Assembly (NCBI GenBank): GCA_002279765.1
Contig: NCCR01000014.1
Location: forward strand, 1-47,719
Source: Verrucomicrobia bacterium 12-59-8
Lineage (GTDB): Bacteria > Verrucomicrobiota > Verrucomicrobiae > Verrucomicrobiales > Verrucomicrobiaceae
Length of the DNA stretch: 47,719 nucleotides
Direction: 5' to 3'
Below are positions 1 to 11,431 of the stretch, piece by piece. The notes below the pieces were generated by a model. It saw only the letters and a list, made by a program, of their open reading frames with translations. It made no database searches and was not told where the DNA came from. The position numbers and the translations under genes are program-made. Numbering within the stretch: the first letter of the stretch is position 1; each line of letters starts with the position of its first letter.

Positions 1-156
1 CTGGTCGAGCCGAAGCTCCGCCACATCACAGAGATTGGCACGGGAAGCGGAGTCGAGCGACGTAAAGTGCTCAAGAGCAGCGGCATCTGCCACCACTCCC
101 ACCGCTAACGGGCGGGAGGAGAACAGGAGGTTTTTCGAGGAAACAAGTTGTGCCAT
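1..156 (-). CDS. Probable type I 3-dehydroquinate dehydratase, N-terminal part (cut by window edge)
   Basis: An open frame of 52 codons begins with ATG (complement of 154-156) and runs off the left edge without a stop. Its translation contains PLAVGVVAD near residue 16 and ends in a CDVAELRLDQ block. An early beta strand followed about 25 residues later by a D-x-x-E-x-R-x-D motif is typical of the N-terminus of type I 3-dehydroquinate dehydratase (shikimate pathway, Schiff-base lysine enzyme), where the Glu and Arg belong to the substrate pocket. The catalytic His and Lys would lie outside the window and cannot be checked. The gene is divergent from the sugar transferase at 217, with only 60 bases between the starts. 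No Shine-Dalgarno sequence is visible. Confidence 0.6.
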   Translation of the reverse strand, partial: MAQLVSSKNLLFSSRPLAVGVVADAAALEHFTSLDSASRANLCDVAELRLDQ

Positions 157-175
157 TAGCTAGATTGAGTATAAT
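148..175 (+). promoter_or_regulatory. Candidate sigma70-type promoter for the sugar transferase gene
   Basis: A perfect TATAAT lies at 170-175, 16 bases after TTGTGC at 148-153. The local sequence is AT-rich against a GC-rich background and sits about 40 bases before the ATG at 217. The -35 match is weak, so this is a plausible call by eye only. Confidence 0.35.
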
Positions 176-216
176 TTTAATACATCTGAATAAGTTTCAG
201 TATCTTACTCGTCACT

Positions 217-1611
217 ATGCTAGGCCGGAAGCAAGAAATCAATTTGCAGCTCACCGAACTGCTCGACAGCGCGCTTTTGGCGTTCTGTCTGTGGTTTGGT
301 CATTATCTGCGGGCTGATCTGGTGCCGGTCTTTTTTCATGATGCGGTGGAGATTCCCACGATGGACAAATTTTACTGGGTCATCGCGGTGGTGGCCCCGT
401 TCACGCCTATCGTTCTGGAGGCACGCGGTTTTTACTCCAACATCTACAACAAGACACCCGGGCGTTCGATCCGCCAGTTGGCAGAAGCGTTGGTCGTCAT
501 CGGCATGTGCATCGCCTTTTGCATCGTTTTCTTCAAATGGTCGGTCGAAAGCCGGGCCGTGGTCGTTTTCTCCGTGGCGCTCGGCGCTCTCTCCCTGCTG
601 CTGCGGGAGGCCTGGCAGCGCGACATCCTGCGTCGGCAGATGGCTTCGGGCAAAGGCCGCGAGCGGATCATCATCGCGGGCGCACAGACGGATCTTGCGG
701 CATTCCTCGCCAATATGAGATCCGAACAGCGGGCTGAAATCGAAGTTGTGGGGCAGATCGACATCATGTAGCGCCCGATTTCTGATCTCGTCGCCGCCCT
801 GCATGAGCACTCCATCAGCCGCGTGCTGTTTGCCGCGCAGCATGTCCATTTCAGCAAGATTGAGGAAGCGGTGCAGGCCTGCGAAACCGAAGGCGTGGAA
901 GCCTGGATCGCCGCAGATTTTTTCCAGACCGCAATCGCCCGTCCGACGTTCGATGTCCTCGGGGGGCGTTTGATGCTGGTGTTTCATTCCACCCCGCAGG
1001 CCTCGTGGGAGCTGCTGTTTAAGGGCATCGTGGACCGTGTCGGCGCGCTCATTCTGCTCCTGTTTTCACTGCCGCTGTGGCTGGTGGCGGTCATTGGCAT
1101 TCGTTTCGGTTCACGCGGCCCGGTTTTCTTCAAGCAGGAACGCTCCGGGCTCTATGGCAAGCCCTTCGTCATGTGGAAATTCCGCACCATGCACCAGGGC
1201 GCAGAAACGCAGCGCCAGGAACTGGAGACGCACAATGAGATGGACGGCCCCGTCTTCAAGATCACCAACGATCCACGCATCTTCGACTTTGGCCGCTGGC
1301 TGCGCCGAACCAGCATCGACGAGCTACCCCAGCTCATCAACGTGCTGCGTGGCGAGATGAGCTTGGTCGGTCCGCGTCCCCTGCCCGTCTATGAGATTCA
1401 GCGCATCGAAAAGCACGCACAGCGCCGCCGGCTCAGCGTCAAACCCGGCCTGACCTGCCTGTGGCAGGTCACGGGCCGCAACGGCATCAAGAATTTCGAG
1501 GAGTGGGTCGCGCTCGATCTCAAGTACATCGACAACTGGTCCTTCTGGCTCGACCTGCAAATCCTGGCACAGACGCTGCCCGCAGTGATTCGCGGCCTTG
1601 GCGCGAGCTAG
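217..1611 (+). pseudogene. Undecaprenyl-phosphate sugar transferase gene interrupted by an in-frame TAG
   Basis: One frame of 465 codons is broken by a single TAG at 769-771; downstream codons continue the same protein in the same frame. The N-terminal part (184 aa) has membrane segments and a nucleotide-binding-like CoA-fold region (RERIIIAGAQTD). The C-terminal part has a membrane helix, then the bacterial sugar transferase domain: KRG-like loop, MWKFRTM, RRTSIDELPQL, MSLVGPRP and KPGLTCLWQV. Intact members of this family (WbaP/WcaJ/ExoY type) move a sugar phosphate onto undecaprenyl phosphate at the inner membrane to start exopolysaccharide synthesis. A restart at ATG 823 or 973 could yield the catalytic half alone. 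Possible explanations are a recent nonsense mutation, a sequencing error or read-through. It converges on atpG with 8 bases between the stops. Confidence 0.8.
769..771 (+). other. In-frame amber codon splitting the sugar transferase
   Basis: TAG follows codons for GQIDIM and precedes RPISDL; family homology continues straight across it. One substitution would restore a sense codon (for example CAG, AAG, TCG or TGG). Confidence 0.85.
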
Positions 1612-1619
1612 GGCCCATT

Positions 1620-2510
1620 TCAGCCGTCTTTCTCCAGGGCTTCATACCCCGAGACCACGTCAAACAGCTCCTCATCAATCGAGCTCTGGCGCAGGCGGTG
1701 AAAGTCGCCGTGAAGCTGTTCCAGCAGATCATCAATGTTCTTTTCGGCGCGCTGCATCGCGGCCAGGCGGCTGGCGTTCTCACTGGCAAGGGATTCGGCG
1801 CAGGCGCGGAAGAGCGAGATGAACAGGTATCCGCGAATAAGGGAACGCAGTGTAGAGGGGAGATCGTTGAGGACTTCGGGCAGGATCTTCGTGGGCCATG
1901 GCACCTTCGTCAGCTGCTTCTGCCAGATCTCATCGAGCGGCAGCAGGCGCTGGCTCACGGGCTCATAGAGCGAGCCTGTTTGCGGGTGATTGTGAAAGAT
2001 GTAAATCTGTTCGCAGCTGCGTTTGGCACGCTGCGATTCACTTTGAATTTGAATCTTTGCAACGAGCGGCGTGATGGCTTTGACGGAATTGGGCACGGCA
2101 AAGCGGCCCGCCATGGTGAGTCCTGCATCCGCAAGTCGGTCGTGAACGCGCTCACCCACGGCCCACACCAGCGGCTTGCCGGGCAGCGCGGAGAGCTTCT
2201 TGATCGCATAATCGGCTATGATGTCGTTGAACTGGCCGACGAGCCCCTGGTCCGAGCCGAAGACGATGGCACCGATCACGCCGGGGCCCTTCACATTCCG
2301 AGACGGCTGGATCGCAGTGGCGCGCTCGCCTTGGCGCAGGCAGACGCTCAGCCCCAGCTCGACGGTGCGCCAGTAGTCCGCCAAAGCATGCACCGACTGC
2401 TCGTACTGGCCGATGCTCGATGCCGCCAGCGCCTTCATCGTGCGCACGACAGACTGCAGATCACCCGCACTGCTGATCTGGCGCTGCAGGCTGGCGATGG
2501 TGTCGCTCAT
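1620..2510 (-). CDS. atpG: N-ATPase F1 subunit gamma
   Basis: 296 residues, last gene of the N-ATPase operon. The start ATG overlaps the alpha stop codon (ATGA-type overlap at 2507-2510), indicating translational coupling. The protein begins with the coiled-coil N-terminal helix expected of gamma ([20 protein letters not shown]) and ends with a long C-terminal helix ([15 protein letters not shown]...[12 protein letters not shown]) that forms the central rotor stalk with the N-terminal helix. It would couple rotation of the c-ring to catalysis in alpha3-beta3. The sequence between the two helices is divergent from housekeeping gamma, as is usual in N-ATPases. Confidence 0.9.
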   Translation of the reverse strand: MSDTIASLQRQISSAGDLQSVVRTMKALAASSIGQYEQSVHALADYWRTVELGLSVCLRQGERATAIQPSRNVKGPGVIGAIVFGSDQGLVGQFNDIIADYAIKKLSALPGKPLVWAVGERVHDRLADAGLTMAGRFAVPNSVKAITPLVAKIQIQSESQRAKRSCEQIYIFHNHPQTGSLYEPVSQRLLPLDEIWQKQLTKVPWPTKILPEVLNDLPSTLRSLIRGYLFISLFRACAESLASENASRLAAMQRAEKNIDDLLEQLHGDFHRLRQSSIDEELFDVVSGYEALEKDG

Positions 2511-4084
2511 GCTTTCTTCGCAGGTTTGGGCTTCTCTGCCGACTCATTTTTGACCTCGGGAAGGAAAGGCTTCAGTGCCTGACGAGCGATCTCAATGATC
2601 TTATCGCGGTCTTCATCGCGGAGCTTTTTGTCGCTTTCGAACTGGTCGGTGATCTCAGCCGGAATGTTGGCGGCGGCGGCCTGCACAGCGAGCTGGGCCT
2701 CGGTCATTTGATCCAGCGCCACTGGATCAAAGAGATTGGCGGTGAGAGCCAGCAGCACGGCAATTTGTGCCGGAACCGCCACGGGGGCACTCTCGGCCTG
2801 CTTCAGACAGGCACGAATGCGCCGACCATGATCAATGGTCTTGCGCGTATCCTCATCAAGCCGGGCACCAAAGCGGGCGAAGGTTTCGAGTTCTTCAAAC
2901 TGCGCGTAGGCGAGCTTCAGATCCCCTGCCACGGCGCGATAGGGCGCGCGCTGGGCCTTGCCGCCGACACGCGACACGGATTTGCCCACATCCACCGCAG
3001 GCAGCACACCCAGCTCAAACAACGATGGCGAGAGGTAGATCTGCCCATCGGTGATGGAGATTAGATTGGTCGGAATGTAAGCGGAAATATTTTGGGCCTC
3101 CGTTTCGATGATGGGCAACGCAGTGAGTGAACCACCGCCGCGCTCTTCACACAAATGGGTGGCGCGTTCGAGCAGGCGCGAGTGGATGTAGAAGATGTCA
3201 CCGGGAAAGGCTTCACGTCCCGGTGGCCGGCGCAGCAGCAGCGAGAGCTCGCGATAAGCACGGGCATGCTGCGTGAGGTCGTCATAGACGATCAATACAT
3301 CGCGCCCCTGTTCCATGAAATATTCAGCAATGCTCGTGGCGGCGTAAGGTGCCATGAAGGTGAGTCCCGATGGATCATTGCCCTCGGCCACCACGACAAC
3401 GGTGTATTCCAGCGCCCCCTTCTCACGCAGAACGGCAATGCCTTTGGCGACAGCGGACGCACGCTGCCCGATAGCGCAGTAAACACACAGCACATCTTTG
3501 CCGCGCTGATTGAGGATGGTGTCTAGCGCGATGGCCGTCTTCCCTGTCTGGCGGTCTCCCACGATGAGTTCACGCTGACCACGACCGATGGGAATGAGCG
3601 CATCGACCACCTTGAGCCCGGTCTGCAGCGGAACCGTGACGGGTGAACGCTCCATGATGGGCACGGCAGGGCGTTCGATGGGAAGGCGTGCGCTGCTGGC
3701 GACTGTACCCAGCTCATCCAGAGGCCGTCCGAGCGGATCAACCACACGCCCCAGCAGGCCATCGCCAACAGCCACATCCATGACACGCCCGGTGCGCCGC
3801 ACTTCATCACCCGCCTGAAGATGCGCATAGTCACCGAGCAGCACCACGCCGATTTCATCTTCATCAAGGTTGAAAGCGATGCCCGAGACGCCGCCGGGGA
3901 ATTCGAGCAGTTCATCAAACCCCGCACCGGGAAGGCCGGAAACCTTGGCGATGCCCGTGGCGACGTTTGTGATGGTGCCCACCTCAAGGAGCGAGAGATG
4001 CGGAGCCAGAGACTCTCGCGTCTCTTTCAGGCTTGTGAACAGGCGGTCAAAAACACCGCTCAATGCTTCAGGCGCTGTACTCAT
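2507..4084 (-). CDS. atpA: N-ATPase F1 subunit alpha
   Basis: 525 residues, close to the usual length. It has the N-terminal beta-barrel domain ([19 protein letters not shown]), the P-loop GDRQTGKT in the nucleotide-binding domain, the VYDDLTQHA Walker B region, and [10 protein letters not shown] carrying the Arg-finger region of alpha. Alpha binds nucleotide non-catalytically and alternates with beta in the F1 head. The start overlaps the atpF stop by four bases (ATGA). The C-terminus is Lys/Pro/Ala rich. Its place as second-last gene of atpDCQRBEFAG is diagnostic of N-ATPase operons. Confidence 0.95.
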   Translation of the reverse strand: MSTAPEALSGVFDRLFTSLKETRESLAPHLSLLEVGTITNVATGIAKVSGLPGAGFDELLEFPGGVSGIAFNLDEDEIGVVLLGDYAHLQAGDEVRRTGRVMDVAVGDGLLGRVVDPLGRPLDELGTVASSARLPIERPAVPIMERSPVTVPLQTGLKVVDALIPIGRGQRELIVGDRQTGKTAIALDTILNQRGKDVLCVYCAIGQRASAVAKGIAVLREKGALEYTVVVVAEGNDPSGLTFMAPYAATSIAEYFMEQGRDVLIVYDDLTQHARAYRELSLLLRRPPGREAFPGDIFYIHSRLLERATHLCEERGGGSLTALPIIETEAQNISAYIPTNLISITDGQIYLSPSLFELGVLPAVDVGKSVSRVGGKAQRAPYRAVAGDLKLAYAQFEELETFARFGARLDEDTRKTIDHGRRIRACLKQAESAPVAVPAQIAVLLALTANLFDPVALDQMTEAQLAVQAAAANIPAEITDQFESDKKLRDEDRDKIIEIARQALKPFLPEVKNESAEKPKPAKKA

Positions 4085-4875
4085 GCCGAGTTCTTCTCAG
4101 ATGTTTTGTCAGTCACCGTCGGCTTTGCCAGAAGTTCATCGACGCCCTGCTGTAGGCTGGTCAGATAGTCGGCAATGCTCCAGGCGACCTTCTGTCCGCC
4201 GGCGCTGAGCTCAATCCCGCTGACGATCTCAGGTGCCGTTTTAAACCGCAGATGGACGTCGGCTGAGAAGGTGACGTTAATGGCCTGCTGCAGGACAGCG
4301 CGCTGTTCCGGCGGTAGTTCGAAGGCACTGCGAATAAGCGCTGGCTCCGCTGAGTTTTTCAGGACTTCTGCCAGCTTGCTTCGGTCCGCATCATCCATCG
4401 CCTGCAAGCGGCTGGCAAACACCGTTGCCATCTTCTCTTCCAGGCTCACTCCGGCCAGATCTGTCAGGGTCTTTCTCGCGATGGCAAACACCTCCTCCTG
4501 AGCCCGGCTGACAATCGACTCCTGGAGTTTCTTCGCGTCGCTGCGCAGCAGTTCGTCCCGCTTGGCGCTGAGTGCATCAGCCGCCTTGCGCGCCTCCTCG
4601 ATCAATCGCTGACGTTCCGCCTTAGCTTCTTCGGCGGCTTTGCTCAGCATCTCGGCACGCTGCTTGTCAAACTCCGTGTTCTTATTTTGGAACTCCGCCT
4701 TCTCCTTGGTGGCCGTCGCTTCCCTGTCGGTGGCATCGGCGATCTGCGCGGCGATGCGCTTCTCCCGCGCATCGATGGCCTTGAGCACGGGATGATAAAG
4801 ATAGCGCTTCATCAGCCACACCAGGATGAGGAAGTTCAGTGCCTGCGCACCGACGGTGAACCAGTCAATAAGCAT
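4081..4875 (-). CDS. atpF: N-ATPase F0 subunit b with delta-like C-terminal extension
   Basis: 264 residues from the ATG at 4875, chosen because it lies four bases after the c-subunit stop and because the membrane helix ([19 protein letters not shown]) follows directly; a longer in-frame start at 4929 would overlap atpE. After the helix comes a long charged coiled coil (about residues 35-145), then about 100 residues including [16 protein letters not shown] and [12 protein letters not shown]...SIADYL. That tail resembles the C-terminal part of delta/OSCP. No separate delta gene exists in the operon, so the tail probably substitutes for delta as the peripheral stalk contact with F1. The delta equivalence is inference. 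Confidence 0.88.
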   Translation of the reverse strand: MLIDWFTVGAQALNFLILVWLMKRYLYHPVLKAIDAREKRIAAQIADATDREATATKEKAEFQNKNTEFDKQRAEMLSKAAEEAKAERQRLIEEARKAADALSAKRDELLRSDAKKLQESIVSRAQEEVFAIARKTLTDLAGVSLEEKMATVFASRLQAMDDADRSKLAEVLKNSAEPALIRSAFELPPEQRAVLQQAINVTFSADVHLRFKTAPEIVSGIELSAGGQKVAWSIADYLTSLQQGVDELLAKPTVTDKTSEKNSA

Positions 4876-4879
4876 GATG

Positions 4880-5161
4880 TTACTTGGCGACGGTTTGCGT
4901 GATGAAATGATTCCAGAATGGATTGGCAAAGATCAGGATCATCGAGACCACGAAGCAGTAAATGGCCGTGGACTCGATCATGGCGAGACCCACGAACAAG
5001 GTGCGCGTGATGGTGGCGGAGGCGTCCGGCTGCTGCGCCAGCGAGGTGAGCGCAGTGGCGACGGCTTTGCCTTCGGAAAAGGCCGGCCCCATGCAGCCGA
5101 AGCTGGTGGAGATCCCCGCCGTGATGATGGATACGATGGCTACGAGGGTGGTGTCATCCAT
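4880..5161 (-). CDS. atpE: N-ATPase F0 subunit c (predicted sodium-binding rotor subunit)
   Basis: 93 residues forming two membrane helices with a polar QQPDA loop (residues 43-47). Helix 1 has GPAFSEG, placing Glu30 where the sodium-binding c subunit of Ilyobacter tartaricus has Gln32; helix 2 has MIESTAIY, giving Glu63, Ser64, Thr65 and Tyr68, which align with Glu65, Ser66, Thr67 and Tyr70 there. The 33-residue spacing from Glu30 to Glu63 is identical. A carboxylate in both helices plus the Ser/Thr/Tyr ligands is a known hallmark of N-ATPase c subunits. Ion choice is inferred from residues only. It lies between a and b in the operon. Confidence 0.93.
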   Translation of the reverse strand: MDDTTLVAIVSIITAGISTSFGCMGPAFSEGKAVATALTSLAQQPDASATITRTLFVGLAMIESTAIYCFVVSMILIFANPFWNHFITQTVAK

Positions 5162-5175
5162 GGTGTGTTGAGAGG

Positions 5176-5865
5176 TTAGGTTTTGACGGGTTGTTTGGGT
5201 TTACGAGTGCTCATGGCTGCGGCGATGTACACGGCCGCGAGAATGCTAAAAATGTAGGCCTGAACCATGCCCGTGAGCAGGCCCAGCAGGATCATCAGAA
5301 TGGGAAAGACGAAGGGGGTGATCGTCAGCAGAATGGCCAGGATCATCGCACCGCTCATCATGTTTCCAAACAACCGCACAGCGAGCGCCAGCGTGCGCGA
5401 CACCTCGCTGATAATGTTGAACGGCAGCATGATGACCGTGGGTTCCATGTAGGATTTGAGATATCCGCCCACGCCTTGATCAGCGATGCCATACATCGGC
5501 ACTGCAATCAGCACACACAACGCCAGCGCAGCCGTGGTGGAAAGCGAGCCCGTGGGCGGTTCATAACCAGGAATGACCGTGCAAAGAGCGGCAGTGGCCA
5601 CGAACAGAAACAAGGTGCCGAGAAAGCCGATAAACTTCTCCGGATGCCGCAGCCCCACGTCCTTGATCTGCTGCTGCATCGCCGTGACGATGATCTCCAG
5701 CAGGTTCTGCCAGCGCGAGCGCTGATGCTCCGTGGTGAGATTGCGCGTGATGAGTTTCGCGCCCCCCCCAAGCAGCAGCATGATGCCCCAGGTAAACACA
5801 ATGGTGCCATTGAGTTTGAACCAGCCGTACTGCCAGAAAATCAATCCATCAGGACTCAGACGCAT
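5176..5865 (-). CDS. atpB: N-ATPase F0 subunit a
   Basis: 229 residues, strongly hydrophobic, several membrane helices. The N-terminus (MRLSPDGLIFWQYG) is typical of the N-ATPase version, and the essential stator arginine is visible as Arg164 in LALAVRLFGNM. Subunit a provides the two ion half-channels against the c-ring. The start at 5865 overlaps the end of atpR by 17 bases. A run of C residues on the + strand near 5762-5769 encodes a Gly-Gly-Gly in helix 1, a possible indel hot spot, but the frame is intact here. Confidence 0.92.
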   Translation of the reverse strand: MRLSPDGLIFWQYGWFKLNGTIVFTWGIMLLLGGGAKLITRNLTTEHQRSRWQNLLEIIVTAMQQQIKDVGLRHPEKFIGFLGTLFLFVATAALCTVIPGYEPPTGSLSTTAALALCVLIAVPMYGIADQGVGGYLKSYMEPTVIMLPFNIISEVSRTLALAVRLFGNMMSGAMILAILLTITPFVFPILMILLGLLTGMVQAYIFSILAAVYIAAAMSTRKPKQPVKT

Positions 5866-6148
5866 GACGATCCTCCTTCTGTTTGCCGCGTGTCAGCCAG
5901 GTCACGGCCAGACGCGCGCTGATGAAACCCGCCATGCAGACCAGCAGGCGCTGCCATTGACCGTTTGAGACAAGATAGAACCCCACCACCACCACACTCA
6001 TGCGCAGCAGCGCGCTGCCCAGAAACAGCAGTGCAGGCCGTGGCGAGTTGAGTCCTTTGCGGATCGTCCACCACAGGCCGCCAAAAAAAACCGCGCCGAG
6101 CAGCAGGCCTGCGGCAAAGCTCAGCATCATGGAGAGCAGGTCATTCAT
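5849..6148 (-). CDS. atpR: N-ATPase accessory membrane protein AtpR
   Basis: About 99 residues with three hydrophobic segments. A longer open frame reaches 6220, but the start at 6148 (or 6151, two adjacent Met codons) overlaps the atpQ stop by only a few bases and begins at the first membrane helix (MNDLLSMMLSFAAG). The signature includes ALLRMSVVVVGFYL with an in-membrane Arg, and GFISARLAV. AtpR is found only in N-ATPase operons; its conserved Arg has been proposed to face the carboxylates of the c subunit during ring assembly. That role is from the literature on the family, not shown here. Confidence 0.85.
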   Translation of the reverse strand: MNDLLSMMLSFAAGLLLGAVFFGGLWWTIRKGLNSPRPALLFLGSALLRMSVVVVGFYLVSNGQWQRLLVCMAGFISARLAVTWLTRGKQKEDRHASES

Positions 6149-6483
6149 CATCGTCTTCCTCCTGGTTATTCTGTTCCTCACCCATGGCCTTGTCTTCCTT
6201 GTCGATCCAGTACCAGGCATTCACGCAGCCCAGCACCAGACCGGCCACCAGCAGCGCCAGCGTCCACGAATGCGCGCCGGGATAATTCTTGTCCAACCAC
6301 AGCCCGAGTGCTGCGCCGACCAGGGTCGGCACCACCACCGACCACCCCACGAGCCCCATCATGCCCAGGCCAAACCACACCGGCGAGAGGGCATGACGCC
6401 TAGCCTTGAGTTTGCGCATCGCTTTCGCGCCGACCTGCTCGGCCAGTGTGGGTTCGCTTTTGGCAGCGGGCTCTGGAGGTGGC

Positions 6484-6490
<7 letters not shown>
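6141..6490 (-). CDS. atpQ: N-ATPase accessory protein AtpQ (AtpI-like)
   Basis: 116 residues from ATG at 6490, which overlaps the end of atpC by 7 bases. A charged, proline-rich N-terminus (PPPEPAAKSEP) is followed by two membrane helices (FGLGMMGLVGWSVVVPTLVG and LALLVAGLVLGCVNAWYWI) separated by GLWLDKNYPG, the AtpI/Zinc-like MgtE-style loop motif, and an acidic tail (EEDDDE). AtpI-family proteins assist c-ring assembly. The position between atpC and atpR is the canonical one for N-ATPase operons. Confidence 0.85.
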
Positions 6491-8405
<1,915 letters not shown>

Positions 8406-8426
8406 CTACCCATATCATGTTTTCGA

Positions 8427-8445
8427 CATAGGCCGCCAGCCTATG
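8427..8445. promoter_or_regulatory. Perfect inverted repeat between divergent atpD and hydrolase genes
   Basis: CATAGGC at 8427-8433 and GCCTATG at 8439-8445 flank a five-base spacer. The element lies in the only spacer available for promoters of both the N-ATPase operon and the hydrolase, so it could be an operator; a short structured repeat is equally possible. Confidence 0.35.
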
Positions 8446-8532
8446 CAATGAACCTCACTGACTTGGCTCATTCATATGCCACCTCTTTACAGGTCCGTGA
8501 AACGTGACGTCCACGGAGCCCGTAGTGACTTG

Positions 8533-10179
8533 ATGCGCCACGCTTTCTTTTTCTTCGCCGCCTGTGTCTCATTGCACGCGGCACCTCCTCCCAAACTCGA
8601 TTTCGGTTCTGTCCGTGAAGAGCACCTCATGATCCCGATGCGTGATGGCAAGCGCCTCTCGGCCTATGTGTTCTTTCCTGCGGGCGAGGGCAAATGGCCC
8701 GCCATCTTCGAGCAGCGCTACGCCGACATTAGCAGTGCCGGATCGCGCAAGGCGGCGGCCAAGTTCGCTGAAGCGGGCTTCGTTATCGCACTGGTGAACT
8801 ACCGTGGCACGCATGAGAGCGAGGGTGTTTACCGTGGCTATCGCGGACTGCAATGGGGGCCGCTACGCGACGGCTACGATGTCTGTGAATGGCTCGCTTC
8901 CCAGCCCTGGTGTACGGGCAAAATCGGAACGTATGGCGGCTCGCAGGCAGGCTACGCGCAGAACTACCTCGCCGTCACTCAGCCGCCGCATCTGGTGGCT
9001 CAGTACATGACCGACACGGGCCTTAGCCTGTATCAGGAAGGCTACCGCATCGGCGGTGCCACGAAGCCGCAGCGCTTCATCAAAGGCGGCGCGGTGGCAC
9101 GCGACATCAAGGACAATGAAGCCATGCTGCGTGAATGGGACCTGCACCCTGACTTTGACGACTTCTGGAAGGACGAGGATGCCTCGCTGCATTTCGACAA
9201 GATGAACTATCCCTGCTTCACCATCGGCAGCTGGTTTGACTTCATGTGCCAGGGCAGCGTGGCCAGTTTCATCGGACGCAACCAGCACGGCGGCCCCAAC
9301 TCACGCGGCCAGCAGCAGCTAATCATCGGCCCATGGCTGCATGGCGGCTATCCGAAGTCGAACAAGATCGGCGAGCTCCTCTTCCCGGAGAACGCCTTCT
9401 TCGACGTGTATCCGCACATGACGAAATGGTTCAATCACTACCTCAAAGGCGTGGACAACGGCATCGAGAAGGACCCGCCCGTGAAATACTACGTGATGGG
9501 TGCAGTCGGTGAGGAAGGTGCTCCCGGCAATGTGTGGCGCGAGGCCAGAGACTTCCCGCCGGCCAGCAAAGCCGCCGACTGGTTCTTGCAACCCGACGGC
9601 AAACTCGCCGCCGCAAAACCTTCTGCCGCTAAAGCGAGCACCGCGTACGCCAGCAATCCATCGCAGCCGATGAGCCTGCCCTACGCGGGCTTTCCTGGTG
9701 CCAAAGATGCAAGTGGCTTTGAAGAACAGGCCGAGGTGCGCACATGGACGAGCGAGGTGCTCACACAGCCGCTCGAAGTCACGGGCCGCATCAAAGCTGA
9801 AGTCTTCGTCTCATCGACCGCGAAGGACACGGACTTTTTCCTGCGTGTAACCGATGTCTATCCCGATGGTCGCTCCATCCTGCTGATGGACTACCCGCTG
9901 CGGGCGCGCTATCACGAAGGCTTCGATCATCAGAAATTGCTCGTGCCTGGCACAGTGACGAAACTCGCCTGGGACATCGGCTGGACCAGCATCATCTTTA
10001 ACAAGGGCCATCGCATCCGCATCACCATCGCCAGCACCGGAGCCCCCTTCTACGAGCCGAACCCGCAGACCGGTGCACCCATCAGTCACTTCATCACTGA
10101 ACCCGGCGTTCCCGCCATCAACACCATCTGGCATGATGCCACGCATGCCTCACGCGTGATTCTGCCCGTTATCAAATAA
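8533..10179 (+). CDS. Exported CocE/NonD-family hydrolase (X-Pro dipeptidyl-peptidase-like)
   Basis: 548 residues from ATG 8533, chosen because a signal peptide follows at once (MRHAFFFFAACVSLHAAPP); a start at 8476 would bury it. The alpha/beta-hydrolase part begins IPMRDGKRLSAYVF. The nucleophile elbow is GGSQAGY with Ser137; the oxyanion region WPAIFEQRYAD, an Asp in GSWFDFMCQG and the His of IGPWLHGG fit the triad. A C-terminal jelly-roll follows (LEVTGRIKAEVFVSSTAKDTDFFLRVTDV-type block), as in cocaine esterase and X-Pro peptidases. Substrate is unknown; acyl-ester or peptide hydrolysis in the periplasm is inferred. Followed 13 bases later by a lactonase-like gene. Confidence 0.88.
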   Translation: MRHAFFFFAACVSLHAAPPPKLDFGSVREEHLMIPMRDGKRLSAYVFFPAGEGKWPAIFEQRYADISSAGSRKAAAKFAEAGFVIALVNYRGTHESEGVYRGYRGLQWGPLRDGYDVCEWLASQPWCTGKIGTYGGSQAGYAQNYLAVTQPPHLVAQYMTDTGLSLYQEGYRIGGATKPQRFIKGGAVARDIKDNEAMLREWDLHPDFDDFWKDEDASLHFDKMNYPCFTIGSWFDFMCQGSVASFIGRNQHGGPNSRGQQQLIIGPWLHGGYPKSNKIGELLFPENAFFDVYPHMTKWFNHYLKGVDNGIEKDPPVKYYVMGAVGEEGAPGNVWREARDFPPASKAADWFLQPDGKLAAAKPSAAKASTAYASNPSQPMSLPYAGFPGAKDASGFEEQAEVRTWTSEVLTQPLEVTGRIKAEVFVSSTAKDTDFFLRVTDVYPDGRSILLMDYPLRARYHEGFDHQKLLVPGTVTKLAWDIGWTSIIFNKGHRIRITIASTGAPFYEPNPQTGAPISHFITEPGVPAINTIWHDATHASRVILPVIK

Positions 10180-10192
10180 GCCCACCACTCTC

Positions 10193-11431
10193 ATGCCAGC
10201 ATTCCTCTCCCGACGCTCTCTCGTATGTGCCTTCACCGCCTGTGGCGCATTGCTCCAAGCCAATGCGGAGGCTCCGCTCATCGCCTATGTAGGCACCTTC
10301 ACCTCACCGCTGCAGAACATGAAAGCGACGCAGGTGGATCTGCCGCCGGGCAACGGCCAGGGCATCCACCTTTTTGAAGTGAATCGCAGCACGGGCGCCA
10401 TGACCCCCTGCGGACTCTACAAAACGGGCACGAGCCCCAACTGCCTCACCTTCAACGCAGCAAAAACCGTCCTCTACTCAACGAATGAAACCGACCATCA
10501 GGGTGAAAACGAAGCGGGCTCGGTCAGCGCCTTTGCCATCAATCCCGCCGACGGCCAGTTGAAACTCCTGAACACCGTCAGCTCCGGCGGCAAGGGGCCG
10601 ACCTACGTGAGCCTCCACCCCTCAGGACGCTTCCTGCTGGTGGCGAACTACTTTGGCGGCTCGGCCTCAGTGCTGCCAATCAAGGCCGATGGCAGCCTCG
10701 GTGAAGCCACGGACTTCAAGCAGGATGCTGGAACCATCGGGCCGAAAAAGGCCACGAACGCCCCTCCCGGCAGCTTTGCCTTCAGCGGGCATGACCAGAC
10801 GCACTCGCACATGATCGCCGCAGATGCTTCGGGACGTTACGTGCTCTCCGTGGATCTCGGCTTGGATCAGATTCTGGTTTGGAAATTTGATGACCAGAAG
10901 GGCACCCTCACGCCGAACAATCCGCCCTTTGTCTCCCTCCCTGCGGGAGATGGCCCGCGCCACTTCGCCTTTCACCCCACGCGCCCCTGGCTCTACTCCT
11001 TGCAGGAGGAAGGCTCCACGGTCGTGCTCTTCGACTACGATTCTGACAAAGGTCGCCTTACCTCGCGTCAGACCATCTCCAGCCTCCCACCCGGTTTTGC
11101 CGGCAGCAATTTCTGCTCCGAAATCCTCGTCTCCGCCGACGGCCGCTTTGTGTATGCAGGCAACCGCCTGCACGACAGCATCAGCGTTTTCGCCGTCGGC
11201 AAAGACGGCACCCTCACCTTCGTCAGCGAAGAATGGACGCACGGCGATTATCCCCGCAGCTTCAACTTTGACCCTACCGGCAACTTCCTTTACAGCCTCA
11301 ACCAGCGCGGCGACAACGTCGCGGTATTTCGAGTTGACCACAAAACCGGCTCCCTCACCTTCACCGGCCACTACACGCCCGTCGGCAATCCTTCGAGCAT
11401 CGTGTTTCTGGATCTAGGCAAAGGCGGTTAA
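10193..11431 (+). CDS. Exported lactonase-family seven-bladed beta-propeller protein
   Basis: 412 residues with a signal peptide (RRSLVCAFTACGALLQANA, cleavage after AxA). The mature part begins IAYVGTFTS, the usual opening of the 6-phosphogluconolactonase/YbhE (Lactonase, PF10282) family, and has its repeated blade features: GSVSAFAI, GPTYVSLHPSGRFLLVANY, GPRHFAFHP, FVYAGNRLHDSISVF and NFLYSLNQRGDNVAVF. The intracellular YbhE enzyme hydrolyses 6-phosphogluconolactone; this one is exported, so it more likely acts on another lactone or only binds. Probably co-transcribed with the hydrolase upstream. Its stop overlaps the end of the opposite-strand gene by three bases. Confidence 0.87.
   Translation: MPAFLSRRSLVCAFTACGALLQANAEAPLIAYVGTFTSPLQNMKATQVDLPPGNGQGIHLFEVNRSTGAMTPCGLYKTGTSPNCLTFNAAKTVLYSTNETDHQGENEAGSVSAFAINPADGQLKLLNTVSSGGKGPTYVSLHPSGRFLLVANYFGGSASVLPIKADGSLGEATDFKQDAGTIGPKKATNAPPGSFAFSGHDQTHSHMIAADASGRYVLSVDLGLDQILVWKFDDQKGTLTPNNPPFVSLPAGDGPRHFAFHPTRPWLYSLQEEGSTVVLFDYDSDKGRLTSRQTISSLPPGFAGSNFCSEILVSADGRFVYAGNRLHDSISVFAVGKDGTLTFVSEEWTHGDYPRSFNFDPTGNFLYSLNQRGDNVAVFRVDHKTGSLTFTGHYTPVGNPSSIVFLDLGKGG

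Noticed and set aside
1461..2582. 373-codon frame on the + strand
   Set aside because: It overlaps the end of the sugar transferase and is antisense to atpG; no domain, and the two covered genes are well supported.
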